61,575 nt of DNA from Paraburkholderia sp. CNPSo 3274 (GTDB lineage Bacteria; Pseudomonadota; Gammaproteobacteria; Burkholderiales; Burkholderiaceae), in contig NZ_JAMBPR010000054.1 of assembly GCF_024206475.1 (NCBI RefSeq), forward strand, positions 1 to 61,575, given 5' to 3'. The position numbers were made by a program, and so were the translations under genes. This document shows positions 33,080 to 41,501 of this stretch, piece after piece; the stretch's first letter is position 1, and each line of letters starts with the position of its first letter. The notes below the pieces were generated by a model. The model had not been told where the DNA came from, searched no databases, and saw only the letters and a program-made list of their open reading frames with translations.

Positions 33080-34207
33080 TTACGGCCGAGCTTCGCCCGC
33101 ATCGCGGCAAGCGAACCACCGGCGCGCCGTGCGCGGCGGCTCTGCGCTTTCCATCACCTCACGCCACCAGCGCTCCCCGCGATGCGGCTCGGCCAGATCG
33201 AGCCGCTCGCCCATGCGCGGCGTGGCGAGCGTGACGCCGCGCGCGAGCGCGAGGCCGGTCACGCGCTCGAACGGATCTTGCCAGCGATGCATCGCAAGAT
33301 CGAACGTGCCGTTGTGAATCGGCACGAGCCACTCGCCACGCAAATCCACGTGCGCCTGCACCGTTTCCTCGGGCTGCATGTGGACGTAGGGCCATTGCGG
33401 GTCGTACGCGCCCGTCTCGATGAACGTCGCGTCGAACGGGCCAAGCCGCTCCCCAATCGTGCGAAAGCCGTCGAAGTAGCCGGTGTCGCCGCTGAAGAAC
33501 ACGCGCAGGTCGGCGTCGGCGATCACCCACGAAGCCCACAGCGTGCTGTTGCCGTCGAACAGGCTGCGCCCCGAGAAATGCTGCGCGGGTGTGGCGGTGA
33601 ACTCGACGCCCTCGACGTTCGCGCCTTGCCACCAGTCGAACTGGCGCACCTTCGCACCGTCGATGCCCCATTCGATCAACCGGTCGCCCACGCCAAGCGG
33701 CGTGAGAAACACGCCCGTCGTGGCGGCGAGCGCGAGCACGGTTTCGCGGTCGAGGTGATCGTAATGATCGTGCGAGAGGATCACGCCGCGCAACGGCGGC
33801 AGATCGGCAAGCGCGATGGGCGGCGCGTGAAAGCGCTTCGGCCCGAGGTTCTGAAACGGAGAAGCGCGCTCGGCGAATACTGGGTCGGTGAGCCAGAACT
33901 GGCCGCGCAGCTTGAAGAGCAGCGTGGAATGGCCGAGCCGGTAGACGCTACGGTCGGGCGCGGCCTCGAGCTGTTCGCGCGTGAGCGCGTGAACCGGCAG
34001 CGCGCCGGCGGGCATGGTGCCGCCCGGCTTGTGGAAGATCATGTTCCACATGATCTTCAGCGTCTTGCCGAACCCCTCGGCCGGACGCGGACGCACGTTG
34101 CGAAAGCGCTCGCCGTCGTGTTGCGGCGAGGTATGCGAAAGCTCGCGGCCGCGTTGTGCGGCGCTCAGGCCCAAGGTGCGGCTCAGCGATGCGAAAGGCG
34201 AGGTCAT
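33080..34207 (-). CDS. Metallo-beta-lactamase-fold hydrolase (NAPE-PLD/UlaG-like)
   Basis: This 375-residue protein carries the binuclear-zinc motif 'VILSHDHYDHLD' (HxHxDH), further metal ligands in 'TPAQHFSGR' and 'FFSGDTGYF', and a late histidine in 'VPIHNGTFDLA'. The arrangement resembles N-acyl-phosphatidylethanolamine phospholipase D-like and L-ascorbate-6-P lactonase-like hydrolases. The natural substrate is unknown; a lipid phosphodiester is one possibility. No signal peptide is evident. It is divergent from a TetR gene, with two copies of an 18-bp repeat between the starts, so TetR control is probable. Confidence 0.87.
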   Translation of the reverse strand: MTSPFASLSRTLGLSAAQRGRELSHTSPQHDGERFRNVRPRPAEGFGKTLKIMWNMIFHKPGGTMPAGALPVHALTREQLEAAPDRSVYRLGHSTLLFKLRGQFWLTDPVFAERASPFQNLGPKRFHAPPIALADLPPLRGVILSHDHYDHLDRETVLALAATTGVFLTPLGVGDRLIEWGIDGAKVRQFDWWQGANVEGVEFTATPAQHFSGRSLFDGNSTLWASWVIADADLRVFFSGDTGYFDGFRTIGERLGPFDATFIETGAYDPQWPYVHMQPEETVQAHVDLRGEWLVPIHNGTFDLAMHRWQDPFERVTGLALARGVTLATPRMGERLDLAEPHRGERWWREVMESAEPPRTARRWFACRDAGEARP

Positions 34208-34233
34208 GTCGGCAGCTGCCTTGGAAACAGGAA

Positions 34234-34285
34234 GTAGACTGCACAGTGTAGTTTATTCTGGTGAAAAGTAAACTGCCTGGTGTAA
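34234..34285. promoter_or_regulatory. Two 18-bp direct repeats, probable TetR operators
   Basis: GTAGACTGCACAGTGTAG (34234-34251) and GTAAACTGCCTGGTGTAA (34268-34285) match at 13 of 18 positions and start 34 nt apart. Each copy has partial dyad symmetry (GTA..ACTG...TGTA). They occupy the 87-nt gap between the divergent MBL hydrolase and TetR genes and are the best candidate binding sites for this TetR protein. Confidence 0.6.
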
Positions 34286-34294
34286 GATTCTGAA

Positions 34295-34912
34295 ATGGAT
34301 TGCACCCCCTCCACCCCTCAGCGCCTGACCGACCGCAAGCGCGCCGCCATCGTCGCGGCGGCCATCGACGAATTTCTGGCCTCCGGCTTTGACGCCACGA
34401 GCATGGACCGTATTGCGGCGCGCGCGAGCGTCTCGAAACGCACGGTCTATAACCATTTCCCGAGCAAGGAGGCGCTGTTCGCGTCGATCCTGTGCCAGCT
34501 CTGGGACGCGAGCGCAACCGCCGACGCGCCGGGCTACCGCGCTGGCGAGCCGCTGCGTACGCAACTCGTCGAGTTGCTGCTGCGCAAGCTGCGCCTCTTG
34601 AACGACGAAGCGTTTTTCAAGCTCGCGCGCGTGGCGATTGCGGCGGGCATCCACTCGCCCGAGCGCGCGCGCGACATGGTGGCCCGCATTGGCGAGCGCG
34701 AAGAGGACCTCACGGTCTGGATGCGCGCCGCCGCCGCCGATGGCCGCCTGAAAACGAGCGATCCGGCATTCGCCTCGCAGCAACTGCACGGCGTCGTGAA
34801 GGCGTTCGCCTTCTGGCCGCAGGTCGCGATGGGCCAGCCCCCGCTCGACGAAGCGCAGCAGCGCCAGGTCGCCGAGTCGTCCGCCGATCTCTTCCTGGCG
34901 CGCTACGCGTGA
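34295..34912 (+). CDS. TetR/AcrR-family regulator, divergent from MBL hydrolase
   Basis: This 205-residue TetR-type repressor has an HTH at about residues 12-60 ('SMDRIAARASVSKRTVYNHF', 'PSKEALFASILCQLWD') and a C-terminal helical domain like AcrR/AefR-type members ('DEAFFKLARVAIAAGIHSPE'). The start ATG 34295 has no good Shine-Dalgarno, so a near-leaderless message is possible. It is divergent from the MBL hydrolase, with repeated operator-like sites between the two. It probably represses itself and the hydrolase. Confidence 0.9.
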   Translation: MDCTPSTPQRLTDRKRAAIVAAAIDEFLASGFDATSMDRIAARASVSKRTVYNHFPSKEALFASILCQLWDASATADAPGYRAGEPLRTQLVELLLRKLRLLNDEAFFKLARVAIAAGIHSPERARDMVARIGEREEDLTVWMRAAAADGRLKTSDPAFASQQLHGVVKAFAFWPQVAMGQPPLDEAQQRQVAESSADLFLARYA

Positions 34913-35006
34913 GCGCCAGAAAGCGCGCCTGGTCCCGACGCGCAACGGTTTTTCTGGAATAGACTCTTGCCTTTCAGGATCGCAGGCTGACTGAGAGGAC
35001 ACGCTC

Positions 35007-35360
35007 ATGCCATTCATGCTGCTCATCGCCGAGCCGCGCGGCCAGCGCGAGGCGCGCGCGCAACCCGAAGGCGAGGCGCTTTACGCGCGCATGGTCGAGT
35101 TCGCGGATGAACTCGCCGCCGAGGGCAAGCTGATCGACGCGCATGCGCTCACCGCCGACACTAACGGTGCACGGGTGCAGGTGCGCGAAGGCCGCACGAG
35201 CATCGTCGACGGCCCGTTCGCCGAGGCGAAGGAAATGATCGGCGGCTTTTTCCTCGTCGATTGCGCGACGCGCGACGAGGCGCTCGCCATCGCACGGCGC
35301 TGTCCCGCGGCGCAATGGGCGAGCGTTGACGTGCGCGAAACCGGTCCGTGTTTCCGCTGA
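35007..35360 (+). CDS. YCII/DGPF-domain protein
   Basis: This 117-residue protein of the YCII-related fold contains the DGPF motif ('STSIVDGPFAEAKEM'-type segment, read here as TSIVDGPFAEAKEMIGGFFL). The biochemical role of DGPF proteins is not established, but they are the hallmark neighbours of ECF42 sigma factors, one of which is encoded 1 kb downstream. GAGAGG lies 8-13 nt before the ATG. It may be part of the ECF42-controlled set, although I see no ECF42-like promoter directly before it. Confidence 0.85.
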   Translation: MPFMLLIAEPRGQREARAQPEGEALYARMVEFADELAAEGKLIDAHALTADTNGARVQVREGRTSIVDGPFAEAKEMIGGFFLVDCATRDEALAIARRCPAAQWASVDVRETGPCFR

Positions 35361-35414
35361 GGCGGCGCCTCCCCAGGTAATTTCCCCAGGCACGTAAAAA
35401 ATTTCGCTGTCCCT

Positions 35415-35441
35415 TGTCGATTTCCGTGCGCCCCGCGCGTC
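35415..35441 (+). promoter_or_regulatory. Candidate ECF42-type promoter
   Basis: TGTCGA (35415-35420), a 17-nt spacer, then CGTC (35438-35441) stands upstream of the second DGPF gene. This matches the promoter form reported for ECF42 sigma factors (TGTCGA at -35, CGA/TC-type -10), as I recall it. It would drive the operon DGPF - glyoxalase - ECF42 sigma factor, giving autoregulation. The call rests on one site and recalled consensus. Confidence 0.5.
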
Positions 35442-35511
35442 GTGTTCATGAGCGCACCCACGGGTGCCGCTTGCTTCGAACGACCCCGACCGTCACATTC
35501 AGGAGAAGACA

Positions 35512-35931
35512 ATGCGATTCATGATCATGGTGCGCGCCAACGCGTTGACCGAAGCGGGCGAGCCGCCCGACGACGTGGAAATATTCGCGGAGATGGCCCG
35601 CTATCACGAGGAACTGGCGAAGGCCGGCGTGCTGCTCGATGCCTCGGGTCTGCAGCCGAGCTCGCGTGGCTTTCGCGTGCACTACACGAACGGCAAGCCC
35701 ACGATAGTCGACGGTCCGTTTGCCGAGACGAAGGAGCTGATTGCCGGCTATACGCTGATCCAGGTCCGCTCACGCGACGAAGCGCTCGAATGGGCACGCC
35801 GGTTCCCGTCTCCCTTCGGCCGCGCCGAAGGCGAGGTCGAAGTGCGGCAGCTCTATGAACTCGACGAACTTCCGCAGTGCGAGGGCGTTGAGAGTTTTCG
35901 CCAGCTCCGGGAAGAACGTAAGGCATCCTGA
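35512..35931 (+). CDS. YCII/DGPF-domain protein (second)
   Basis: This 139-residue protein has the full DGPF motif ('KPTIVDGPFAETKELIAGY') and a C-terminal extension compared with the first copy. AGGAGA at 35501-35506 sets ATG 35512 as the start, excluding a longer in-frame opening. It is a paralogue of the gene at 35007-35360 and leads the cluster ending with the ECF42 sigma factor; the glyoxalase-fold gene begins 31 nt later. Function is unknown; the gene context is the main clue. Confidence 0.88.
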   Translation: MRFMIMVRANALTEAGEPPDDVEIFAEMARYHEELAKAGVLLDASGLQPSSRGFRVHYTNGKPTIVDGPFAETKELIAGYTLIQVRSRDEALEWARRFPSPFGRAEGEVEVRQLYELDELPQCEGVESFRQLREERKAS

Positions 35932-35962
35932 TCACTTGCTCGATCACCGTGAGATCCCAATC

Positions 35963-36385
35963 ATGCATAAGCACATCTTCGTCAATCTGGGCGTGCGCGA
36001 CCTCAAGCGCTCGATGGACTTCTTCGGCCAGCTCGGCTTCAAATTCGACCCGAAATTCACCAATGACCAGGCCGCCTGCATGGTACTGGGCGAGAACATC
36101 TACGCCATGCTGCTCACCACGGACTTCATGCGGGGCTTCACCGACAAGGCGCTCGTGGACGCCCGTGAAAGCACCGAAGTGCTGACCTGCCTCTCGTGCG
36201 TGTCGCGCGAGGAGGTGGACGGGCTCGTCGAAAAGGCGCTCGCGGCGGGCGGCAGCTCCAAGCGCCCGCCGATGGAGTGCGGCACCGACATGTACGGCCG
36301 CAGCTTCGAAGACCCCGACGGCCACATCTGGGAACTGATGTATATGTCGCCGGCGGCGGTGGAAAAGGGCGCGCACGGCTCGTGA
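35963..36385 (+). CDS. Glyoxalase/bleomycin-resistance-fold (VOC) protein
   Basis: This 140-residue vicinal-oxygen-chelate protein shows two beta-alpha-beta-beta-beta modules: 'HIFVNLGVRDLKRSMDFFGQ' at the start and 'DMYGRSFEDPDGHIWELMYM' at the end. The terminal Glu of 'WEL' and the initial His are typical metal-ligand positions. Related proteins are annotated as lactoylglutathione lyase-like or extradiol-dioxygenase-like; the real substrate is unknown. The stop overlaps the GTG start of the ECF sigma factor, so they are co-translated. Confidence 0.87.
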   Translation: MHKHIFVNLGVRDLKRSMDFFGQLGFKFDPKFTNDQAACMVLGENIYAMLLTTDFMRGFTDKALVDARESTEVLTCLSCVSREEVDGLVEKALAAGGSSKRPPMECGTDMYGRSFEDPDGHIWELMYMSPAAVEKGAHGS

Positions 36386-37686
36386 CGCAAGCGCGCGAGC
36401 CCGGGGACACCTTCACGGCAACGCGCCGCGCGGTCGAGACCGTGTGGCGTATCGAGTCGGCGAAGGTGATCGCCCACGCCGCGCGCATCGTGCGCGACGT
36501 GGGCGTGGCCGAGGAAATCGCGCAGGACGCGTTCGTCGCCGCGCTGGAAAGCTGGCCCGCGAGCGGCATTCCCGAAAACCCCGGAGCGTGGCTCATGACC
36601 GCCGCGAAACATCGCGCGCTCGACCGGCTGCGTCGCGCGGCCTCGCATGCCCGCGCGCACGAGGCGATGGGCGCGGACCTCGAAGCGCTCGAAGCACACT
36701 TCGCGCCCGACTTCGTGGACGCGCTCGACGCCGCGCGCGAGGACGAGATTGGCGACGATTTGCTGCGGCTCGTGTTCGTGGCGTGCCATCCCGTGCTGCC
36801 GAAGGAGGGACGCGCCGCGCTCACGCTGCGTCTGCTGGGCGGCCTCACCACGGCTGAGATCGCGCGCGCGTTCCTCGTGCCCGAGGCAACCGTCGCGCAG
36901 CGCATCGTGCGGGCCAAGCGCACGCTCGCGGCGGCGAAGGTCCCGTTCGAAGTGCCGCGCCTGGCCAACCTCGAGCCACGACTTGCTTCGGTGTTCGAAG
37001 TGATTTATCTGATCTTCAACGAGGGCTATGCGGCCACGGCGGGCCCGGACTGGACACGGCCCGCGCTATGTGAAGAAGCGCTGCGGCTTGGCCGCATGCT
37101 GGCGGAACTCGTTCCGCTCGAGGGCGAGGCGCACGGCCTGGTTGCGTTGATGGAACTGCAGGCTTCACGCTTGCCCGCGCGGGTGGACCGGGCAGGGCGC
37201 GCCGTGCTTCTCGCCGACCAGGACCGTAGCCGCTGGGACGCGCTATTGATTCGGCGCGGGCTTGCCGCGATCGCGCGCGGTGCGGCCTGCGCGGGTGCGC
37301 CGGGCCCGTACGCGCTGCAGGCGGCGCTTGCGGCTTGCCATGCACGCGCACCGAGCGCGGCGGCGACCGACTGGGCGCAGATCGTGTCGATCTACGACGC
37401 GCTGCTGAAACTCGACGCCTCACCCGTCGTGCGCCTGAATCGCGCTGTCGCGGTGGGCATGGCACAGGGGCCGCAAGCGGCGCTCGATCTCGTCGATGCG
37501 CTGTGCGCGGAACCCGCGCTGCGCCACTATCCGTGGCTGCCGGCCGCACGCGGCGATCTGCTTGAAAAGCTCGCACGCCATGCCGAAGCGCGCACGCAAT
37601 TCGAGCGCGCGGCTGCGCTCACGCAAAACGCGCGCGACCGCGAAGTGTTGCTGGCGCGAGCCGAGGCGTGCGTGCCACGCACCTAG
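36382..37686 (+). CDS. ECF42-group RNA polymerase sigma factor with C-terminal TPR-like domain
   Basis: This 434-residue sigma factor is more than twice the usual ECF size. Region 2 is at about residues 20-85 ('VAEEIAQDAFVAALESWPAS', 'GAWLMTAAKHRALDRLRRA') and region 4 at about 130-175 ('LTTAEIARAFLVPEATVAQR'). The rest is a helical TPR-like domain ('SVFEVIYLIFNEGYAATAGP', 'LDASPVVRLNRAVAVGMAQG'). That architecture and the DGPF neighbours identify ECF42. Such sigma factors have no anti-sigma factor; the C-terminal domain is needed for activity. The start is GTG 36382, overlapping the previous stop. The trigger is unknown. Confidence 0.92.
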   Translation: MTQAREPGDTFTATRRAVETVWRIESAKVIAHAARIVRDVGVAEEIAQDAFVAALESWPASGIPENPGAWLMTAAKHRALDRLRRAASHARAHEAMGADLEALEAHFAPDFVDALDAAREDEIGDDLLRLVFVACHPVLPKEGRAALTLRLLGGLTTAEIARAFLVPEATVAQRIVRAKRTLAAAKVPFEVPRLANLEPRLASVFEVIYLIFNEGYAATAGPDWTRPALCEEALRLGRMLAELVPLEGEAHGLVALMELQASRLPARVDRAGRAVLLADQDRSRWDALLIRRGLAAIARGAACAGAPGPYALQAALAACHARAPSAAATDWAQIVSIYDALLKLDASPVVRLNRAVAVGMAQGPQAALDLVDALCAEPALRHYPWLPAARGDLLEKLARHAEARTQFERAAALTQNARDREVLLARAEACVPRT

Positions 37687-37751
37687 AGCGTCGATCGCCG
37701 TTGGATCACGCTTGCGTTTCTGCTCCCGCGAACCCGGCTTAGGCCGCATCG

Positions 37752-38909
37752 TCATGCAAAGCGCTTGCGCGCGAACATCGCAAGGTCGATGCGGCTTTCG
37801 CCTTGCGTGATCCGCTCGGCAAGCGCCTCGCCGATTGCGCTGGCGAACTTGAAACCATGCCCGGAAAAGCCGGTTGCGATGTGCACATTCGGGCAGGTGG
37901 GCACGCGGTCGATGATGAAATGCTCGTCCGGCGTCATGTCGTATTCGCAGGCGCGGCCCACGCGCAGCTCGCCCGCGCCCGGTAAATAGCGTTGCAGGAA
38001 GGCTTGCAGATCGCCGAGATCGGTCGGCTCGGCGCCGAACGGCGCGAGCGGAGCGTCCGCCGCAACGGGCTCGCCTGTGTCGTGGCGGCCTAGCTTGAGG
38101 CCGCTGCCGTCGAGATCGGGAAACCCGTAATAGCCGCCCACTTCCGAGGCGACGAAAAAGCCCCGGAAGCGCTCCGGCGCAAAGAGGCCGGGCTCGCCCT
38201 CGAACCACGCGAAACTCTTGCGCACGCGCGTGACCGGAACCTCGAGGCCCAGCGGCGCAAGCAGATCGCGAGTCGATTTGCCGGCGCACACGATCAGGTC
38301 GCGGGCGGTGAACTTTTCGTCCGTGTCGGTCCAGACGTTGACGCTTTCCCGCCCGTGGCACTCGATGCGCGTGACGCGCGTATTCGTGCCCAGCGTTGCG
38401 CCGAGCGCGGTCGCGAGCTGGCGGTAAGCGCTGATCGCGCGCTCGCAATAGAGCACGCCCGCCCCGGGTTCGAAGTTCGCGATCTGCTCTGGCCGCAGCC
38501 GCCACGCGGGCCAGCGTTTGCTGGCCGTGGCTGCGTCGAGCGTTTCCAGCGGGATGCCGTGGCTGGCGGCGCTCGCCTGCACCTCGCGCAGGAACGCGTC
38601 GTCGGGCGAGCCGATATTGACGACGCCCGTGCGCACGAAAAGGGCAGTTTGCGTTTGCTGCTCGAGGTCTTCCCAAAGCTGTTGGGCGCGCAAGGCGAGC
38701 GGTACGTACGCGGCGCCTTCGCCATAGGCGTGGCGAATGAGGCGTGTACCGCCGTGATGCGCACCCTGATCGTGAGGCGGATCGCCGGCGTCGAGCAGCA
38801 GCACCTTGTTGCCGAGGCGGCTCAGATAGTAGCCGGCCGCCATGCCCATCGAACCCGCACCGACGATGAGCGTGTCGAAATGTCGATTGCTTGCGTTTGT
38901 GTCCAGCAT
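37752..38909 (-). CDS. solA: N-methyl-L-tryptophan oxidase/monomeric sarcosine oxidase
   Basis: This 385-residue flavoenzyme should oxidise N-methyl amino acids, releasing formaldehyde and H2O2. The FAD-binding Rossmann motif is near the N-terminus ('TLIVGAGSMGMAAGYYLSRL'), followed by 'GAHHGGTRLIRHAYGEG'. C321 in 'GRACEYDMTPDEHFIIDRVP' aligns with the cysteine that carries covalent FAD in MSOX/MTOX. The C-terminal 'ATGFSGHGFKFASAIGEALA' motif is intact. ATG 38909 is used; an upstream in-frame ATG would add an unconserved tail. It is a single gene between the convergent ECF42 operon and the LacI gene. Substrate preference (sarcosine or N-methyltryptophan) is not resolvable here. Confidence 0.88.
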   Translation of the reverse strand: MLDTNASNRHFDTLIVGAGSMGMAAGYYLSRLGNKVLLLDAGDPPHDQGAHHGGTRLIRHAYGEGAAYVPLALRAQQLWEDLEQQTQTALFVRTGVVNIGSPDDAFLREVQASAASHGIPLETLDAATASKRWPAWRLRPEQIANFEPGAGVLYCERAISAYRQLATALGATLGTNTRVTRIECHGRESVNVWTDTDEKFTARDLIVCAGKSTRDLLAPLGLEVPVTRVRKSFAWFEGEPGLFAPERFRGFFVASEVGGYYGFPDLDGSGLKLGRHDTGEPVAADAPLAPFGAEPTDLGDLQAFLQRYLPGAGELRVGRACEYDMTPDEHFIIDRVPTCPNVHIATGFSGHGFKFASAIGEALAERITQGESRIDLAMFARKRFA

Positions 38910-39024
38910 GTAATGCCCCGTGCGCGCCACGGCGCGCGAACGTGTGTGCCCTGTCCCGCAGTAAAGGGCATTCATTGTCGGCGCTTCGCCCGCGCCTGTC
39001 GAGCGAGGCCCGGCGCGCGCAGGG

Positions 39025-40050
39025 TCAGGCCCGAGCGCGCCGCTTGCGCGGCCCCGTGGACATACGGGTGACGAGCTCGGGCGGCGGCCCGAGCACCATG
39101 GGCGGCTGCTGGTCCGGTGCGTCGATCAGCCGGATCAGGCTGCGGATCGACAGCTCGGCCACGGCGTCGGTCTGGATCGCGACGGTGGTGAGGGCGGGGC
39201 GCATCTGATGGGCGAGTTGAATGTCGGTGATGCCGATCACGGACACATCGTCGGGCACGGCGCGGCCCGTGCTGATCAGCGCCTGAATCGCGCCAATCGC
39301 AAGCAGGTCGTTGGTCGCGAAGATCGCGCTCAGGCGCGGGTATTGCGCGAGCAATTGCTGGCACGCCGCGTAGCCGGAGTCGATCGAGTCGCGCACCTGC
39401 ATCTGCGCCACGTTTGCGGGATCCACGCCGCCATCGCGCAAGGCCGTTCGGAATCCTTCCGAACGGGCATCCTGCAGGCCGCCGCAGCCGTCGCCGATCA
39501 GCATGGCGATATTTCGGTGTCCCAACTCAAGCAGATGCTGCGCCGCGAGCGCGCCCGCGCGCGCGAAGTCCACGGCCACGCATGGCAGCACGGGCGGATT
39601 CTCGGGGTGCTCCCACATCGCCAGCAGAATGGGGCCATTGTGCATGGCCGAGATGCACAGTTCGTTCATGGCGATGTCGGTGTTCATCACGAGCACGCCG
39701 TCCGCGAAGGTGCCCGCGATCTGGTTGAGGTAGGCGCGGCCAATCTGCGCGTCGTCGTCGGTGTTGCAGACCATGAGGAAGTGGCCCGCCTTGCGCGCGG
39801 CGCGCTCGGCCGCGAGCACGAACTCGGGATAGAACGGGTTGGAGATGTTCGATAGCATGAGCGCGAGCGTGGACGAGCGCCCCTGCGCGAGCGCGCGCGC
39901 ATTGAGGTTGGGCCGGTAGCCCAACTCGGCGATGGCCTGCAGCACGCGCTCGGTCGTCTCGGGGCGAACCTTCTCGCGGTTGCGTAGCACGTTCGAAACG
40001 GTAGCCGCCGTGACGCGTGCGCGCCGCGCGACTTCTGACAAGGTGACCAT
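39025..40050 (-). CDS. LacI-family transcriptional regulator of the GH42 operon
   Basis: This 341-residue repressor has the LacI HTH at residues 3-25 ('TLSEVARRARVTAATVSNVL'), the hinge helix ('GYRPNLNARALAQGRSS') and a periplasmic-binding-protein-like effector domain ('NPFYPEFVLAAERAARKAGH', 'AIFATNDLLAIGAIQALIST', 'VIGITDIQLAHQMRPALTTV'). It is divergent from the galactoside ABC/GH42 operon, with two TTAAGCG-centred operators between them. It should repress the operon and respond to a galactoside or its breakdown product. ATG 40050 begins the HTH; an upstream ATG is rejected. Confidence 0.9.
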   Translation of the reverse strand: MVTLSEVARRARVTAATVSNVLRNREKVRPETTERVLQAIAELGYRPNLNARALAQGRSSTLALMLSNISNPFYPEFVLAAERAARKAGHFLMVCNTDDDAQIGRAYLNQIAGTFADGVLVMNTDIAMNELCISAMHNGPILLAMWEHPENPPVLPCVAVDFARAGALAAQHLLELGHRNIAMLIGDGCGGLQDARSEGFRTALRDGGVDPANVAQMQVRDSIDSGYAACQQLLAQYPRLSAIFATNDLLAIGAIQALISTGRAVPDDVSVIGITDIQLAHQMRPALTTVAIQTDAVAELSIRSLIRLIDAPDQQPPMVLGPPPELVTRMSTGPRKRRARA

Positions 40051-40170
40051 GGAGGACCTTTCCCACATTCAGGGAAGATGATTCAAATGTTGCAATGCTG
40101 CGGCCGGGTTTGCTACTTTTCTCCCACAACATCAACGGAGACGACGAATGCGCGACTATGCCGGATTCGA

Positions 40171-40244
40171 ATTTAAGCGGTTAAATGCCCGCTGCGCAAG
40201 GACTACGGGTTGTTTTTCGCAGAAAAATTTAAGCGCTTAAATTT
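40171..40244. promoter_or_regulatory. LacI-type operators in divergent promoter
   Basis: Two related sites lie between the LacI gene and the ABC operon: an imperfect one, ATTTAAGCGGTTAAAT (40171-40186), and a perfect 20-bp palindrome AAATTTAAGCGCTTAAATTT (40225-40244), which ends 12 nt before the first structural gene. The central GCGC or GCGG within AT-rich arms is typical of LacI-family sites. Two sites 58 nt apart centre-to-centre would allow cooperative binding. Confidence 0.8.
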
Positions 40245-40256
40245 CGAGGCGAGAAC

Positions 40257-41390
40257 GTGGCGACGATTCAGCTCTCGGGCGTCGGCAAACGCTACGGCGA
40301 TCACCCGCCGGTGGTGCGGCGCGTCGATCTCGACATCGGGCATCACGAATTTTGCGTGTTCCTCGGGCCTTCCGGCTGCGGCAAGTCTACGCTGCTGCGC
40401 ATGATCGCGGGCCTGGAGGAATTGAGCGAAGGCGAACTGCGCATCGGTTCGCGCGTGATGACGGATGTCCCCGCCGCCGAGCGCGGCGTGGCGATGGTGT
40501 TCCAGAGCTACGCGCTCTTTCCGCACATGACGGTGTTCGACAACATCGCGTTTGGCCTGAAGATCGCGAAGGTGCCGAAAGCCGAGATCGAGCGGCGCGT
40601 GCGCGACGCCGCGCGCAGCCTGCAACTGGAGGCGCTGCTCGACCGGCATCCCAAGGCGCTTTCCGGCGGGCAGCGGCAGCGCGTCGCCATCGGCCGCGCT
40701 ATCGTGCGCGAGCCCGGCGTGTTCCTGTTCGACGAGCCGCTTTCCAATCTCGACGCCGCGTTGCGCAGCCACACGCGTGTCGAGATCGCGCGCCTGCACC
40801 AGCGTTTCACCGATGCGAGCGTCGTGTATGTCACGCACGACCAGGTCGAGGCGATGACGCTCGCCGACCGCATCGTGTTGCTGCACGCGGGCGCCGACAT
40901 GGAGCGCCACGGCAGCGTGGCGCAGAGCGGCGCGCCGCTGGATCTCTATCACCACCCGAAGTCGCGCTTCGTGGCCGGGTTCATCGGCTCGCCGCACATG
41001 AACTTCATCGACGCGATCGTCGATTCGGTGGATGAAGAGGGCGTGCGCGTCACACTCGAAGGCGGCGAGACGCTGTTCGCCTGTGTGGACGGCCGCGCAT
41101 TGCAGCGCGGCCAGCCGGTCACGCTGGGCGTGCGGCCCGAGCATCTGCGGCTGACTGGCGACGATCAATCGATTGCGTGCGCAACGGTCATCGCCGAGCG
41201 CCTGGGCGAACATAGCTATCTGCATGCGGATCATGCGGGGGGCACACTTATCGCCAAGGCACCGGGAGATTCGCCCATTGGTGTGGGCGAACGCATCCGC
41301 GTGCATGTGCCGTCGCAGGCGTGCCATCTGTTCGACGCCGAAGGCGTAGCGTTGCGCAGGCTCGCGGCAGCGCAGCCGGCATTGGCCTGA
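40257..41390 (+). CDS. Carbohydrate ABC transporter ATP-binding protein (UgpC/MalK-like)
   Basis: This 377-residue ATPase has Walker A 'GPSGCGKSTLLRMIAG', Q-loop 'VFQSYALFPHMTVFDNIAFG', signature 'LSGGQRQRVAIGRAI', Walker B 'VFLFDEPLSNLDAALR' and the switch histidine in 'VYVTHDQVEAMT', followed by a C-terminal OB/TOBE regulatory domain of the MalK type. It starts at GTG 40257, with GAGG 7 nt upstream, directly after the operator palindrome, so the repressor would also block access to the start region. First gene of the galactoside uptake operon. Confidence 0.92.
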   Translation: MATIQLSGVGKRYGDHPPVVRRVDLDIGHHEFCVFLGPSGCGKSTLLRMIAGLEELSEGELRIGSRVMTDVPAAERGVAMVFQSYALFPHMTVFDNIAFGLKIAKVPKAEIERRVRDAARSLQLEALLDRHPKALSGGQRQRVAIGRAIVREPGVFLFDEPLSNLDAALRSHTRVEIARLHQRFTDASVVYVTHDQVEAMTLADRIVLLHAGADMERHGSVAQSGAPLDLYHHPKSRFVAGFIGSPHMNFIDAIVDSVDEEGVRVTLEGGETLFACVDGRALQRGQPVTLGVRPEHLRLTGDDQSIACATVIAERLGEHSYLHADHAGGTLIAKAPGDSPIGVGERIRVHVPSQACHLFDAEGVALRRLAAAQPALA

Positions 41391-41501
41391 TTTCGTTATA
41401 CCCCGCCGTAGAGCGGGCCACCAGGTCTGGCGGCGCGAACGCCGTCAGTCGACAAAGGCAGTCCAACAGCATGTTGGATGGATCGACATAGGAGACAAGA
41501 G

